In this document: positions 22,970 to 34,198 of the stretch, in pieces
Layout of the letters: every line of letters begins with the position of its first letter
Numbering within the stretch: position 1 is the first letter of the stretch
DNA from: Perognathus longimembris pacificus
Taxonomy: Eukaryota > Chordata > Mammalia > Rodentia > Heteromyidae
NCBI RefSeq assembly: GCF_023159225.1
Contig: NC_063184.1
Location: 14,063,528-14,127,527 of the forward strand
Direction: 5' to 3'
DNA length: 64,000 bases
Position numbers and translations under genes: made by a program
The notes under the pieces: generated by a model
Told to the model about the DNA's origin: nothing
Databases searched by the model: none
What the model saw: only the letters and a program-made list of their open reading frames with translations

Positions 22970-23027
22970 AACTTGTGGGTGGGGATGAGGGGGAAAACAG
23001 AGAGAGTGGAGGAAGGGGTGATGATAT
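22970..23027 (+). mobile_element. L1-like 3' UTR, G-rich part (first piece)
   Basis: G-rich polypurine stretch (GGGATGAGGGGGAAAACAG ...) like the 3' UTR tract at 53155-53220. It is followed, after two SINE copies, by the matching distal segment at 23417. Confidence 0.45.
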
Positions 23028-23122
23028 TGCTGTGGCTCAATCGGTAGAGCACTAGCCTTGAGCAAAAGAAGCTTAGGGACAGTGCTCAGGCCCTGGGTTC
23101 AAGCCCCATGACTGCCAAAAAG
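23028..23122 (+). mobile_element. ID half of a 7SL-ID SINE
   Basis: GCTGTGGCTCAATCGGTAGA ... TTCAAGCCCCATGACTGCC with an A/G-rich tail; the 7SL half is absent, a 5'-truncated insertion. Confidence 0.8.
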
Positions 23123-23123
23123 A

Positions 23124-23186
23124 AGAAAGGAAGGAAGGAAGGAAGGGAAGGAGAGAGGGAGGGAGGGAGGAAGGGAGGGAGGGAGG
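23124..23186. repeat. (GGAA)n/(GGGA)n purine tract
   Basis: Purine-only tetranucleotide array, SINE-tail derived. Confidence 0.9.
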
Positions 23187-23416
23187 CATCGGTGGCTAAT
23201 GCCTGTAACACTTCTCAGGAGACTGAGATCTAAGGATTGTGGTTCAAAGCCAACCCCGGCAAGGAAGTCCATGAGAGTCGTAGCTCTAATTAACAACCAG
23301 AAAACCAGAAGGGGCACTGTGGCTCAACGCAATAGAGCACTAGCCTTGAACACAAGGAACTAAGGGATAAAACTCAAGTACCAGGTCCAGCAAAAATAAT
23401 AATAATAATAACAATA
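23187..23416 (+). mobile_element. 7SL-ID dimer SINE with (AAT)n tail
   Basis: Forward copy (23187-23392), 5' end just after the purine tract; AAT-rich tail to 23416. Confidence 0.85.
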
Positions 23417-23485
23417 AAGTAACGGTAACTCCTTTGTACATCACCTTTATAATAACAACTTAAAAATTAAATTAAAAATAAACCA
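23417..23485 (+). mobile_element. L1-like 3' end (second piece)
   Basis: GGTAACTCCTTTGTACATCA, then TTTATAATAACAAC and an A-rich end, closely resembles 53257-53306. With 22970-23027 it forms one 3' UTR interrupted by SINEs. Confidence 0.5.
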
Positions 23486-23924
23486 GGTCTTCAAGTGCAA
23501 CCCAGCCTGGGGTCAGCTGCACCTGTTGGGCAGACTCGGCTGGAGACACTCAGACACCGTAGCCACACACAGAGCCCCCTGAGAGAAGGGAAGCAGTTCT
23601 TCCTACTCTGCACTCCTCCGCTCTCCAAGTATGTTCCAGCCAGCTCTGTGCTTCCTTCCAGCACACCTGGGAAATGCATGCTCAGTACAGAAGAAAACAG
23701 CAATGCATGCAAAGGACTGGGGCCAGAGTGGGGCGGGGGGGCAGACTCCATGCTTGAGCACAACCCAGATAACCCAAATTTATTCCTGGATCTGTTCTTT
23801 CACGGCCTAAAACACGTGCTGCTCCCTTCATATTGGGGTCCTGGGGGATGTGTTAGATTAAAACCTTACCTCAGAAGAGGGAGGGGGTGGCTAGAATGCA
23901 AAAACTATCTTTCATTAGAAACTT
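23486..23924. other. Unique sequence
   Basis: A long open frame (23495-24040, + strand) crosses here but starts at GTG, runs into a MIR and resembles nothing known. Confidence 0.35.
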
Positions 23925-24115
23925 CTACTGTACTAAGAATTCTGCATAAATCATCTATGGAAATATCTAGTATTGCTCCGTGGTACAGAGGACAAAATGG
24001 AGGCTCAGAGACATTTCGTCGCTCCCTCAGGTTTACATAGGTAGCTGAGATCTGAGCTAGGACCCCAACCTAGATTTTCAAGATCCTGTGCCTTTTAATA
24101 CTGAACTATACCACA
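23925..24115 (-). mobile_element. MIR element
   Basis: GTACAGAGGACAAAATGGAG, then GCTCAGAGACATTTCG, then TTACATAGGTAGCTGAGATC and TACTGAACTATACCAC: reversed MIR order. Confidence 0.7.
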
Positions 24116-24260
24116 CTGGTGATCACTGTAGATTAAAGGCAAGGGTGGCACAGCAGGAAAAAAGAATCTACCTATTGGTCTAACACCCATTTAAATCAAT
24201 CTAACAATTGTCTTGGCAGTGATTTCCTCAAAACACTCCTGACAATCTTTTTATTTAATT

Positions 24261-24508
24261 TTTTTTTCTTTTGCCAGTCCTGGAGCTTGACCTCAGGGCC
24301 TGGGTGCTGTCTCTGAGCTTTTGTGCTCAAGGCTAGTGCCCTACTATTTGAACCATAGTTCTACTTGCGGCCTTTTTTTTGGGGGGGGGGGAGTTAATTG
24401 GAGGTAGGAGTCCCATGGATTTTCCTGTGGCCACCGGCATGGAACACCAATCCTCGGACTTCAACCTCCTGAGTAGCTAGGATGACAAGCATGGGTCACA
24501 GGCATCAG
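24261..24508 (-). mobile_element. 7SL-ID dimer SINE with internal T/G runs
   Basis: Reversed copy carrying a T run followed by G12 (about 24373-24392) between its halves. Confidence 0.84.
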
Positions 24509-24878
24509 GCATCTTGGCACTCTTAACAACAGCATTTTGAAGGACAGACATGGAAACGTCAAGAAAATTGTTGACTTGCCACATGTTAAGTTAATGGAAT
24601 GGTGCACACACCAGAAGGCATGTGGTGGGCGGAAAGCCTATAGCAGTGTGATCAGATAATTGGATTCTGTGGTCAGCAGGGGTTTCCTCCTCCAGTAGAC
24701 AGGGGCATCCATGGTCAACCCCAGAGCCTGAAAAGCCCAAGTCTGTGAGCTGAGCACAGAATGCTAGGACTAAAGCCACTGTTGTGTCATGATGGGATCT
24801 CAGGGTGGAAAAAATGAAATGAATGCGAAAACTAATGAGAGCTGGGAAGATTGTGGAGTTCAATGAATAGTACTGGTC
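24509..24878. other. Unique sequence
   Basis: Nothing recognised. Confidence 0.3.
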
Positions 24879-25100
24879 TAGCCGGATGCCAATGACACCT
24901 ACCTGTAATCCTAGCTATTCAGGAGGCTGAGATCTGGAACTGAAGTTCAAAACCAGACCAACAGAAAAGTCCATAAGACTCTTACCTCTAACTAGCCACT
25001 AAAAATAAAAGCAGGAAGTAGAGTTGGAGCTCAAATGGTAGTGTTTCAGTCTTCAGTGAAAAAGCTAAGGGACTGCTCCCAGTACTGCCCACCACCACCA
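24879..25100 (+). mobile_element. 7SL-ID dimer SINE
   Basis: Forward, diverged; tail of ACC repeats. Confidence 0.82.
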
Positions 25101-25170
25101 CCCAATAACACTGATAATCTCTAAAAAGCTCTCTCAAGTCAATAAGAAAAAGGATAATCATCTAATATAA

Positions 25171-25412
25171 AAGAAACATAGCCAGGTGCTAGTGGCTCAT
25201 GCCTATAATCCTAGCAACTCTGGAAGCTAAGATCTGAGGATCACAGCTGGAAGCCAGCCCAGGCAGGAAAGTCCATGAGATTCTTATCTCCAATTAACCA
25301 CCAGAAAACCAGAAGTAGAGCTGTGGCTCAACGTGGTGTCATACAAAAAGCAGTTCAAGGACAATGGCCAGAACCTGAGTTCAAGCCCCAGAACCAACAA
25401 ATAATAAATAAA
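25171..25412 (+). mobile_element. 7SL-ID dimer SINE
   Basis: Forward copy; 7SL half well preserved, ID half partly scrambled; AAAT tail. Confidence 0.87.
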
Positions 25413-25480
25413 TATAAATCTCACAGAATATGCAAAGCTGTTCATGCTTACTTATAAAAGAATACTTGAAAGGTACATTA

Positions 25481-25805
25481 AAAGCCAAGCATTGTGGCTC
25501 ACACCTGTAATCCTCGCTACTTGGGAGGACTGTGGTTCAGGCCAACCCAGGCAAAAAGTTTATGAGACCCTCATCTCAAGGAGTAAGTCTAGGTGGTACA
25601 CCTGTTGTCCCAGCTATGTGGGAGACATAATGAAGTCAGAAGAGTACAGTCCAGGCTGGTCAGGGCAAGAAAGGGCAAAAGACTATCTAAAAAATAACTA
25701 AAAGCAAGAATAAGATGTGGAGGTGTGGCTCAAGTAATAGAGTGCTTGCCTAGCAATAACAAGCTTAAAATTCTGAGTTCAAAGCCCAGTACCACCAAAA
25801 CATAT
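25481..25805 (+). mobile_element. 7SL-7SL-ID trimer SINE
   Basis: The clearest trimer: 7SL unit 1 (AAGCATTGTGGCTCACACCT, 25486 on), 7SL unit 2 (CTAGGTGGTACACCTGTTGT, 25589 on), then an ID unit (GAGGTGTGGCTCAAGTAATA, 25720 on) ending CAGTACCACCAAAACAT. Confidence 0.75.
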
Positions 25806-25894
25806 AAAATAAAGTACATTAAGGCTATCTTCTACATTGGCCAAGATTCAGAGGTTTGGTATGTTTTGGTTTTAAGGACATAAAGAAGCAAAAC

Positions 25895-26300
25895 CCTCAT
25901 GATGGAAGGTGGGAATATAAAGTGCTATGACCATTATGGAAATGGATTGGGCCATACAATTGGGCCATCAAGGGCACAGATACTCATTTCTTCTGACTTA
26001 GCAACTTCAATTGGCACAGGCACAGTCTTACCAGCACAGAATTGTACACATACAAGAATATCATCAGCCATATTCTTGGTGACAGCAAAAGATCGCCAAC
26101 TATACCAGAGTAACCACCATCACGAGAACAGGTCAAAGAAACTGGGGGAATGTTGGAGGCCACAGAACAGCATGCTCCACCTCAAAGACTGAAGTAAAGA
26201 CCTGTAGATTAAAATGGACCAACTAGACAAATAATGGCGGCATGCCATCATTTGACATGCATATGTGTTTATGAATGGATATAAAATTTGTGGGAGAGAA
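25895..26300 (+). mobile_element. Old LINE-1 fragment (end of ORF2 and beyond)
   Basis: GGTGGGAATATAAAGTGCTA followed by GACCATTATGGAAATGG parallels the 3' end of L1 ORF2. ATCAGCCATATTCTTGGTGA and CAGCAAAAGATCGCCAAC parallel its following segment. Many frame breaks; not coding. Confidence 0.6.
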
Positions 26301-26365
26301 TAGTATTACTAGGGAGAGAGAGATTTAAGAATGAAGCTGATGGAACTTTGCAAATTTTCTTGTTG

Positions 26366-26396
26366 GAATCTATCTATCTACCTACCTACCTATCTG
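26366..26396. repeat. (ATCT)n/(ACCT)n
   Basis: Short TATC and TACC tetranucleotide run. Confidence 0.8.
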
Positions 26397-26473
26397 GACA
26401 TTAATTCCATCTGAAATGAAGAAAATAAGCAGAGTAAAAAAAAAAATTAAGGAACTCAATCAACGGCTCCATA

Positions 26474-26493
26474 CCCCCCCCCCCCCACACACA
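26474..26493. repeat. C13 with short (AC)n
   Basis: Thirteen C followed by a few AC units. Confidence 0.9.
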
Positions 26494-28300
26494 CTCATTT
26501 CTGAAAAGGACATAAAGTTAAGAAAAAAAAAACCAGAACAAAACAACAAAACAAATAAAAGCACCAGGTTCTTTAGGCTGTTCTGATCCTAAGCAGACTC
26601 CACCCTCTCCTAGGAAAACGGTCCTGCTAAACCCTCAAAGCCCGGCAGCTGTGTTGTTAAGGTAATTGTGTTTACTCTTTTCCAAACAAAGTAATTTGAA
26701 TCAGAAAAGTAAATGTGACTTCTTTGAAGTCATCTTCCTTCTTGCTCCGGAGCGTGCATGCCTGCCCAGAGCGACTACCCGGGGCATGGCACCCACATTC
26801 TACAGGCATTGCCATAGCTACCCCATTCTGCCTGCGAGGATGATCGAAGGCACATAAAATATAAGGGAAATCAAATGTGACAGAACACGATGGACCCTGA
26901 AAAACATAAGCTGGGCGGGAAAGCCCAGCTTCAGTTCCTGTGAACATTTCTGGGGAGGATGAATCCTTGGCCTAGTAGTAAATTTCACCATTTTCTTTTT
27001 TTAGTGTATTTGAAGGCTCAGAGAGGGGACTATTCTCTTTCCTGAAAATAGCATCTGATGAAGGCCGATGGTATGTTTGCAACACGAAGGGCCAGCGTCT
27101 GTCTCTCCTAAGCCGAGCAGATGATCTTCGCTCATGGCCCTTGCTCAACATCAGCTCCAAATGTGATTTTAAGGTTTTAGGCTCCTAAGACTCTGAAGCT
27201 GGTAACTGTTTAGTCATCCAAACCAGATGTCTGCAGACACAGACCAAGTAGTCCATGCTCTGTTTGATGAACTGTGAGTCCTGCTAATAAAACCCCTCCA
27301 ATATAGGGGGGGCACTCACTATCTCCACTGCTCCCCCACAAAACCACCCACAGTTCCTCCTTCCTCATGATGAGGCCCTGGTAAGCTGGCCTGAAACTTC
27401 AGCTTTCTTGTGCCCTGTTAATACTCCTTTCCCTCCTTTTTTTTTTTTTTAATGTAGCAACAAACTTGCACTTGGAAGTTATTTTAAGAAGAAAAGAAAA
27501 TGAGAAAAAGACTCCAAAGGAATCGGCTAGAATATCCTCGGCTCATTTTACACATCAAGTTTAAACTAAGCTTCTGTAATGTCATCTAAGCTCTTGGTTG
27601 TTGTTGTTTTTTTTTTTTTGTTAAAGATTTTTTTCTTATGTACTTGAAATAAAAACATTCCTTTAGAGTTTAGAAATTCTAAATAAAACAAGAACAAAAG
27701 AATCCTCCGGCTTTTCCACCCTCCACCCAAGTGTTCCCATTGTAAATCAAGGTAGCCAAGTAAATTAACTCCTGGCATTTAAATGTGTTCTGTCCTGGAT
27801 ATTTATTCCTTCCCATTCCCCCCAAATTTGTTGTATATAAAACAATGCTCATAAAAAAATAAATATCCATTCTTTGTCTACTAAAAATGTTAGATCAAAG
27901 AATTGCGTAGCCCAAATCTTGAATAGTGAAAGGCAACTCTGTTGGCTCAACCATAAGCCTTTGCCCGGCCCTGCCTCCCAACAGCAACCTGACCAGGGAT
28001 GGCTTCCATTGATCTCTAGTGCTGGGAGCACTAAGTGTGGCCATCAGAAAATGACTCTTCCATGGTGGCTGGGCTGGAATGGGATACATTTGGCACCAGA
28101 ACAGAGCTAGCGTTGAATGCCATCAAGGCACTCCTGGACCGCTACAATGTGCTCCTGCCTTGGGTAACAGAGAGATGTGCTTAATTGGCTGGGATGCTAT
28201 GATGGGTGGTCCCCAGCTGGTGGCGCTGTTTTTAGAGAGTGTGGAGATGTTAGGAGGTAGGGCACAACTGGAGATAGTCTATCAGTGGTGGGGCAGCTAT
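26494..28300. other. Repeat-poor 1.8-kb block
   Basis: Only A and T homopolymers (26523, 27438, 27608) interrupt otherwise unique sequence. AACAAAG at 26685-26691 is a TCF/LEF-type core. Candidate distal regulatory region; no coding signal. Confidence 0.4.
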
Positions 28301-28316
28301 GGGGGGGGGGGGGGGG
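28301..28316. repeat. G16 homopolymer
   Basis: Uninterrupted G run, one of the longest in the window. Confidence 0.9.
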
Positions 28317-28475
28317 TTGTATAGCTACTTCTCCCTAGCCTCATTTAGGCTGAACATTTACAGAAGTCGTGCGCACCTCAGAGCCCTAAACCAGGCTCTG
28401 CTGACAAACCATCCCTACTGCTGCCAGCCTGGCCCTACTGGGGACTCATCAGTTGTGGTTTGAGACCCCTTCCTC

Positions 28476-28531
<56 letters not shown>
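28476..28531. repeat. (AC)28 microsatellite
   Basis: Perfect AC array of about 28 units. Confidence 0.95.
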
Positions 28532-28536
<5 letters not shown>

Positions 28537-28592
28537 ACTAAAAAAATATATAATGAAAGGGGGGGAAACGAAACACCTTAGAAATCCTAGCA

Positions 28593-28818
28593 TGGCCAGG
28601 CACTAGGGGTTCAAGCCTGTAATCCTAGCTACTCAGGAGGCTGAGATCTGAGGATCACAGTTCAAAGCCAACCTGGGCAGCAAAGTCTGTGAGACTCTTA
28701 TCTCCAATTAACCACCAAAAAGCCAGAAGTGGAGCTGTGGCTTAAGTGGTACAGTGCTAGCCTTGAGGGAAAGAGCTCAGAGACAACCTGAATTCAAGCC
28801 CCACAACTGATCAAAAAA
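28593..28818 (+). mobile_element. 7SL-ID dimer SINE
   Basis: Well-preserved forward copy; tail converted to a purine array. Confidence 0.92.
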
Positions 28819-28935
28819 AGGAAGGAAGGGAGAGAGGGAGGGAGGGAGGAAGGGAAGGAGGGGGGGAGGAAGGAAGGAAGGAAAGAGAAAGAAAGAAGGA
28901 AGGAAAGAACGAAAGAAAGATAGATAGAAAGAAAT
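28819..28935. repeat. (GGAA)/(GGGA)/(GAAA) purine array
   Basis: 117 bases almost entirely purine on the + strand. Confidence 0.93.
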
Positions 28936-29732
28936 TCTAGCTTGGGAGCAAGATGGCCTTCCAACGCAAGGCTTCTGGCTGGGCCCCGATTCAGCTGTCT
29001 GATAAAAGGGAAAATCGCAAGCACTAGAACTGGCTAAAGACTTACAGGTACTATCTTTGTTTGAATTTCCCCAGACCCAAACACTATGACCAGAATTGAG
29101 TTGCAGGGAGTTTGCCTGAAAGGTGAAAGTGTGGGGACGGGAATAAGGGCGCTGGGAAGCAGGTGGGAAAAGGCAGGAAGCCAGTGAGAGAATCATTATC
29201 CTGCAGTGATCACTCTGAGCAACTGGAGAGTGACCTCCCCGGAACCCCTCAGAGCCAAGGTCAGTGCAGCTCAGAATGGCCTGGGTGAGCGAGCTGGGCA
29301 TTCATTCGCCACTCGCTGCCAGCCAGGGCCTGGAGGCTGGTCTCCAGGACATTCCCCAGCATTCCTGGGCTGCCTTGTGGACCAGAAAGCAGGCCCCAGG
29401 AGCAAAAAGAAGTTCTGGCAGGCAGTCCCAAGACTTGATAAAGGTGAAGAGATGTGGTCAAGGCTCCAGCACAGCTTAGCTCTAGGGACTATGCTAAGAT
29501 TGAAAGAGAAAAAGGAAAGGAAGTGGCTTTCTCCTTAATCAACTCAAAGGAATTTATTGCTGGGTCTGTAAACCTCTGGAGAATCATCTTTCACGTCAGT
29601 AAGGCTCTGCCACCCAGGAAAACTGCAGATACTATGAGACCAGGAACAATTCAGCAGGGAGAGAGCCTGACCCAACACAATTGTCCTGACGGGCCTAGCT
29701 GACTCATAACCACACCAGACAACTGAAAAGAT
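28936..29732. other. Unique sequence
   Basis: 800 bases without visible repeats; several overlapping short frames but no recognisable protein. Confidence 0.35.
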
Positions 29733-29869
29733 CTTTTTTTTTTTGTCAGTCCTGGGGCCTGGGCACTGTCCCTGGGCTCTTTTGCTCAAAGCTAGCACTC
29801 TACTACTTTGAGCCACAAAGCCACTTCTAGTTTCCTGGTGGTTAATTGGAGATAGGAGTCTCATGGGAG
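29733..29869 (-). mobile_element. 7SL-ID SINE, truncated
   Basis: Reversed ID half and the first part of the 7SL half up to GGAGTCTCATGG, where a forward ID-ID copy begins. Confidence 0.8.
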
Positions 29870-30100
29870 CTGCAAATATGGCTTAGTGGTAGAGTGCTTG
29901 CCGAGCATGCATGAAGCCCTGGGTTCGATTCCTTAGTACCACATCAACAGAAAAAGCCAGAAGCAGCGCTGTGGCTCAAATGCTAGAGTGCTAGCAGGAG
30001 CAATCATTAGAATAGTTAGGTGGTGTTCAAGGGATAGCACATCTGCTCACCAAGTGCAGGTTCTTGAATTCAAATCCCAGTACTACCATCATCACCACCA
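29870..30100 (+). mobile_element. ID-ID dimer plus extra ID unit
   Basis: Forward ID-ID copy (29870-29996) cut short in unit 2 after GAGTGCTAGCA. A further ID unit follows at about 30014-30100 (GTTCAAGGGATAGCACATCT ... TTCAAATCCCAGTACTACC). Confidence 0.75.
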
Positions 30101-30490
30101 CCACCAAATACATATAACCAAATATGGCATTTCCTCAATGTAATTTATGAATGGAGTCACTTGAACTACAAAAGCATTTTTCCACAGTAGAGTATTCTGC
30201 TTAAGTCAGAGAGTTCGGGGCACCAGCAATAGGACCTTGCAAAAACCAAGAGCATGTTCTCTATCCCTGAGCCATCCTCTCCTGCCCGGCGTGAATGATT
30301 CCCATGACTGGTTTGTCTGTGTCAGTTTTCACATGACCACAGTATTTCCCACCTGCTGCAGTACATATAGTATAGTAGTTAACTCATGGATATATAGTGC
30401 ATGAGGCCTGTGTAGTAAGAAAATGACTTGGAATACGTTCATCAATAAGTCTCTCTGGTCAGGCACCAGGGACCTGGAAGGGAAGATAAA
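30101..30490. other. Unique sequence
   Basis: No repeat or gene recognised. Confidence 0.3.
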
Positions 30491-30607
30491 CAACAGGAAG
30501 AAAGAGGAGGAAGAAGAAGGGAGAAAGGGAGAGAGGGAGGGAGGAATGGAGGGAGGGAGGGAGGGAGGGAGGGAGGGAGGGAGGGAGGGAGGGAGGGAGG
30601 GAGGGAA
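30491..30607. repeat. (GGGA)n purine tract
   Basis: Purine-only on the + strand, with about 16 GGGA units at 30544-30606. Not attached to a SINE. Confidence 0.93.
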
Positions 30608-31924
30608 AGAGAATCACCTCCATCCCGAGGGGGCTGGTTCTGTTTTACATGAATGGACACAAGTCACTTCATCAGTGTTCACAGTGTGGCTGGCAGTGCC
30701 TTTAATGAGTCATGGCACAACGTAAATTGAATTATCCAAATGAAAAGCGAAGAGAAATGACTCCCTTTCCTTCTAAATTAAATCTTGTGTGGTGTTCCCG
30801 GTTGGATCTGAATACAACCCTGAGCTTTTTAACTGCATGAATTAGTGGTACTGTTTGCAATACAACTTTTATTTGATTACAAATCTCCCTTTCATCTCAC
30901 CGAGTCTAGAAGACATGATGAGGAAATGGGGCATCATCCATCCCTGATTCGTTGGGAATGAGAGACGCTCTATATTATTCCCGGCACCACAGTCCTGGGC
31001 GGCAAATATATTTATTATCATTTTCTTCTTTTTCATTTTCTTCAATTAAAAAAAAAGAAATAGAAAAGAGACATTATGGTAGAAATAGAGTCACTTTCAT
31101 GAAATGTCTCTTCCTCACTGCTGGAAGCCCTCAGATAAGAGCCTTGTATTCAAATGTGAGAGGCAGAAAATGTAATTTACTTCAAGCCTTAAGTGAAACA
31201 GAATGGAGAAGTTCTCATTTTTTAGAAAGAAATCATCTACAGTAAGTGAACACAGTAACAAATGTACACTGCCCACTTGATTTTCAACATTTTCCCCAAT
31301 TTAGAAACCAAGAAATAGATGAAGTGACAATGATTTTCATTTAAAGATTTTTTTTTGCTGCTGCTATTGTCAGAACAATGAATATTATTAAAAACGCCTG
31401 TCAGGAAAACAAAACATCTACCTTGGTTTACAAATAAATGAAGGTGAGAGATAAAAAGAAAATATTTACTTATTAAATAAATCTTCTCTCCTGCTTTATT
31501 TCTAATATTGTAACTTACATCATTGTTATCTGTTCAATTGGTTGTCTCCAAGAAATCAATCTCCTTATCTTAATTTTTAGCTCACTTATTATTTCTAACA
31601 TACATAACCACTTACCTAGGTAGTTTTCTGGTACCTGAGCCCAATCATCCTCCCTATGGACTTTAATTTCGTTCGTTTTCAGGGTTCAGACTATGAAATT
31701 CTCATAGCACACCGGTGGAAAGAGTTTATGGAGTGATTTCACACCCCACGTGCTGCAAGCCCATGAAGAAAGGAGAGGGAGCCATGACTGCCCGAGCTGG
31801 GGCTGGCAGCTCCCAAGTGTCCTGCAGATCATTTATGGAGAAAATCTTTAATGCTGTCATCACATTGTTGTTTTTATTGCCCTTACAGCAGGCAGTGTTA
31901 TTCGGAACAGGAAGGAAAGTCATC
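30608..31924. promoter_or_regulatory. SINE-free 1.3-kb block, candidate distal enhancer
   Basis: AT-rich unique sequence flanked by repeats on both sides. A palindromic AP-1 site ATGAGTCAT lies at 30705-30713, and AT-rich homeobox-like cores follow. The case rests on absence of repeats; conservation is untested. Confidence 0.3.
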
Positions 31925-31940
31925 AAGAAGTTCTGACCTA

Positions 31941-32155
31941 GGGCTGGGAATATGGCCTAGTGGCAAGAGTGCTTGTTGCCTCCTATACATGAAGCCCAGG
32001 GTTCAGTTCCCCAGCACCACATATATAGGAAATGGCCAGAAGTGGCGCTGTGGCTCAAGTGGCAAAGTGCTAGCCTTGAGCAAAAAGAAGCCAGGGACAG
32101 TGCTCAGGCCCTGAGTCCAAGCCCCAGGACTGGCCAAAAAAAAAAAAAAAAGAAG
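31941..32155 (+). mobile_element. ID-ID dimer SINE with target-site duplication
   Basis: Full-length forward copy with A tail. AAGAAGTTCTGACC flanks it at 31925-31938 and 32156-32169. A three-base insertion (TTG) sits in the first unit. Confidence 0.94.
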
Positions 32156-32199
32156 AAGAAGTTCTGACCCAGCTAAGAATCTGGGCTCTTTTTCTGTGT

Positions 32200-32417
32200 G
32201 TGTGCTGGCACACGAGCTTGAACTCAGAGCCCGGGCACAGTCTTTGAGCTTTGGTGCTCAAGGCTAGTGCTCCACCACTTGAGCCACAGCCCCACTTCCA
32301 TATTTTGGTGACTAATTGGAGATAAGAGGTTATGGACATTCCTACTCCAGCTGCCTTCAACCCTCAATCCTCAGACCTCAGCCTCTTGACTAGCTGGGAT
32401 TACAGGTGTAAGCCACC
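32200..32417 (-). mobile_element. 7SL-ID dimer SINE
   Basis: Reversed, diverged copy with all blocks present. Confidence 0.87.
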
Positions 32418-32557
32418 TCCTTTGATCTTTAACTTTGCTCTAAGCGATTCCACAGTGGTTCCAACCTGTTTATTGATCAGAGAGTGTTGACATGAACTTC
32501 TGGGCTTGTGTGGAATATTTAAATTGGTTAATCTTACCCCTGCTAGAAATGAAAATT

Positions 32558-32579
32558 GAGGGAGGGAGGGAGGGAGGGG

Positions 32580-32633
<54 letters not shown>
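32558..32633. repeat. (GGGA)n(GA)n purine tract
   Basis: Purine-rich on the + strand with a single C; about 24 GA units after five GGGA units. Confidence 0.94.
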
Positions 32634-33268
32634 CTTCAGCTATTTCACAGTCAGAGAGGAAACAGACAATATCCCATTTATGTTTTTATTAACATTTCCC
32701 ATAAGGTAAACTCAGGATATGTTCTTTATTCCTCTTACATTTTACTTTATTGTAGAATGAGTATCATTTTGTTTCACAGCCGGCACACATAGAGTAAAAC
32801 TAAGTGCAGCAGAGGAATGTCAAGCCTGGAAGGCATGCACCAGGCATGCTTTTCCCGCCTGAGTTTTCCCGCCCAGCAGACCTTCCCATTCCCAGGGATG
32901 CAGCTGCCTCTGGAATTCCCCCCACCACTGGCTCCTCCCATACCCTCCTGTCTGCTGACTTCATGTCTCTGCCACCAAGACCTCTTCTTCATTTATTATA
33001 CTGCAAAACAATCTGCAATACATATTATTTCACTGAGTTTATCTGGTCAGCATTTCAGTTCAACACAGCCCAATAACCTGAGTTCCCTTTCTGTCTTTCC
33101 TAGAAAGCATATGATTAGAGACATTTTCTGGTAAGTCATCCTATAATCTGATATATTATTCAGATGGAAAAATTAAATTGCAGAAAGCTTAAGGGATATA
33201 TTCAAAACAACCAACCAGTAAGAAACCACATGACATATTCCTAACCGCTGTAGTTTAAAAAGTAGTTC
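32634..33268. other. Unique sequence
   Basis: No repeat or gene recognised. Confidence 0.3.
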
Positions 33269-33367
33269 TTCACTGTGGCTCAACTGGTAGAGTACTAGCC
33301 TTGAACACAAAAGCTCAGAGAAGCATACAGGCCCTGAATCAAGCCCCAGGACTGGAACAACAACAAC

Positions 33368-33406
<39 letters not shown>
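33269..33406 (+). mobile_element. ID half of a 7SL-ID SINE with (AC)n tail
   Basis: 5'-truncated: CACTGTGGCTCAACTGGTAG ... CCCCAGGACTGG, then CAA units and (AC)19 at 33369-33406. Confidence 0.82.
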
Positions 33407-33411
<5 letters not shown>

Positions 33412-34198
33412 TAGCCTCAAAGTAAATTCATTACATCAGGAACTTTTGGTGTTATTGAAATGTTCTGTACCTTGGTTGGAGTGATAGTTTATTAGGCAAA
33501 TGTAATTACCAAGACTCACTGAATTGTACACTAAAGACTGCTCTTTGAGGTCTGAGCGGTTGGAGGCAATCAAGAAAGCAAGAAGAGTGGAAGCTGGGCA
33601 GTTGTTAGGCAGGAGTGCAAAGAGCACTTACAAGAAAAGCTGGAGATTCACCAAGGTCTGCTTCAACCAGTGGGAGATTTTTGTGTTCCAGCAATGCAAA
33701 GCAAAATCAAGCCAAAAGTATGAAGAAGAAAGACCAACTGTCACCATAAATCAGAGCTGAGAATTCATTTAGGAGTCCGAAGAGCTATCTAAACTTCCAG
33801 TCAATATGACTGTCTAGCTTCATAGGGTAGTAATTAATCTCTGTCCCTAATACTCAGCCAATTTAACCTAAGGGAAGCCCACTTGAAACGGTAATTGGCA
33901 GAGTGGGACTGCAGGACCTCTAAATCAAATTCAGATAAGGAAAATTAGCTTTGTTTTTGCCAGAGAAAAGTCTTTAGTTGATCCAGATAACCATTTTGTA
34001 GCCTAAGTTGTTTGTTTTGGCTCTGTCCTTCTCCTTAACTCACTCTTCCAATTGTTCATTCTGATTGACTGTAGCTATACAAGCAAGACAAAATTAACTA
34101 AAGCACTAGAAGCTATATTTTGCATAAATATATTGTTAAAGAAGAATTTACCCATTGAGTCTGTTTTTATGGACAGAAGAATTGTCAAACCAATAACC
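33407..34198. other. SINE-free 0.8-kb block
   Basis: AT-rich unique sequence without recognisable repeats. Confidence 0.3.

Noticed and set aside
23495..24040. 181-codon + strand frame
   Set aside because: Begins with GTG rather than ATG, ends inside a MIR and resembles no protein I know.
28777..29301. 174-codon minus-strand frame
   Set aside because: Depends on a SINE and a purine tetranucleotide array; no protein similarity.
30491..30607. Regular repeat array as a possible CRISPR or satellite
   Set aside because: It is a simple (GGGA)n purine tract without spacers.
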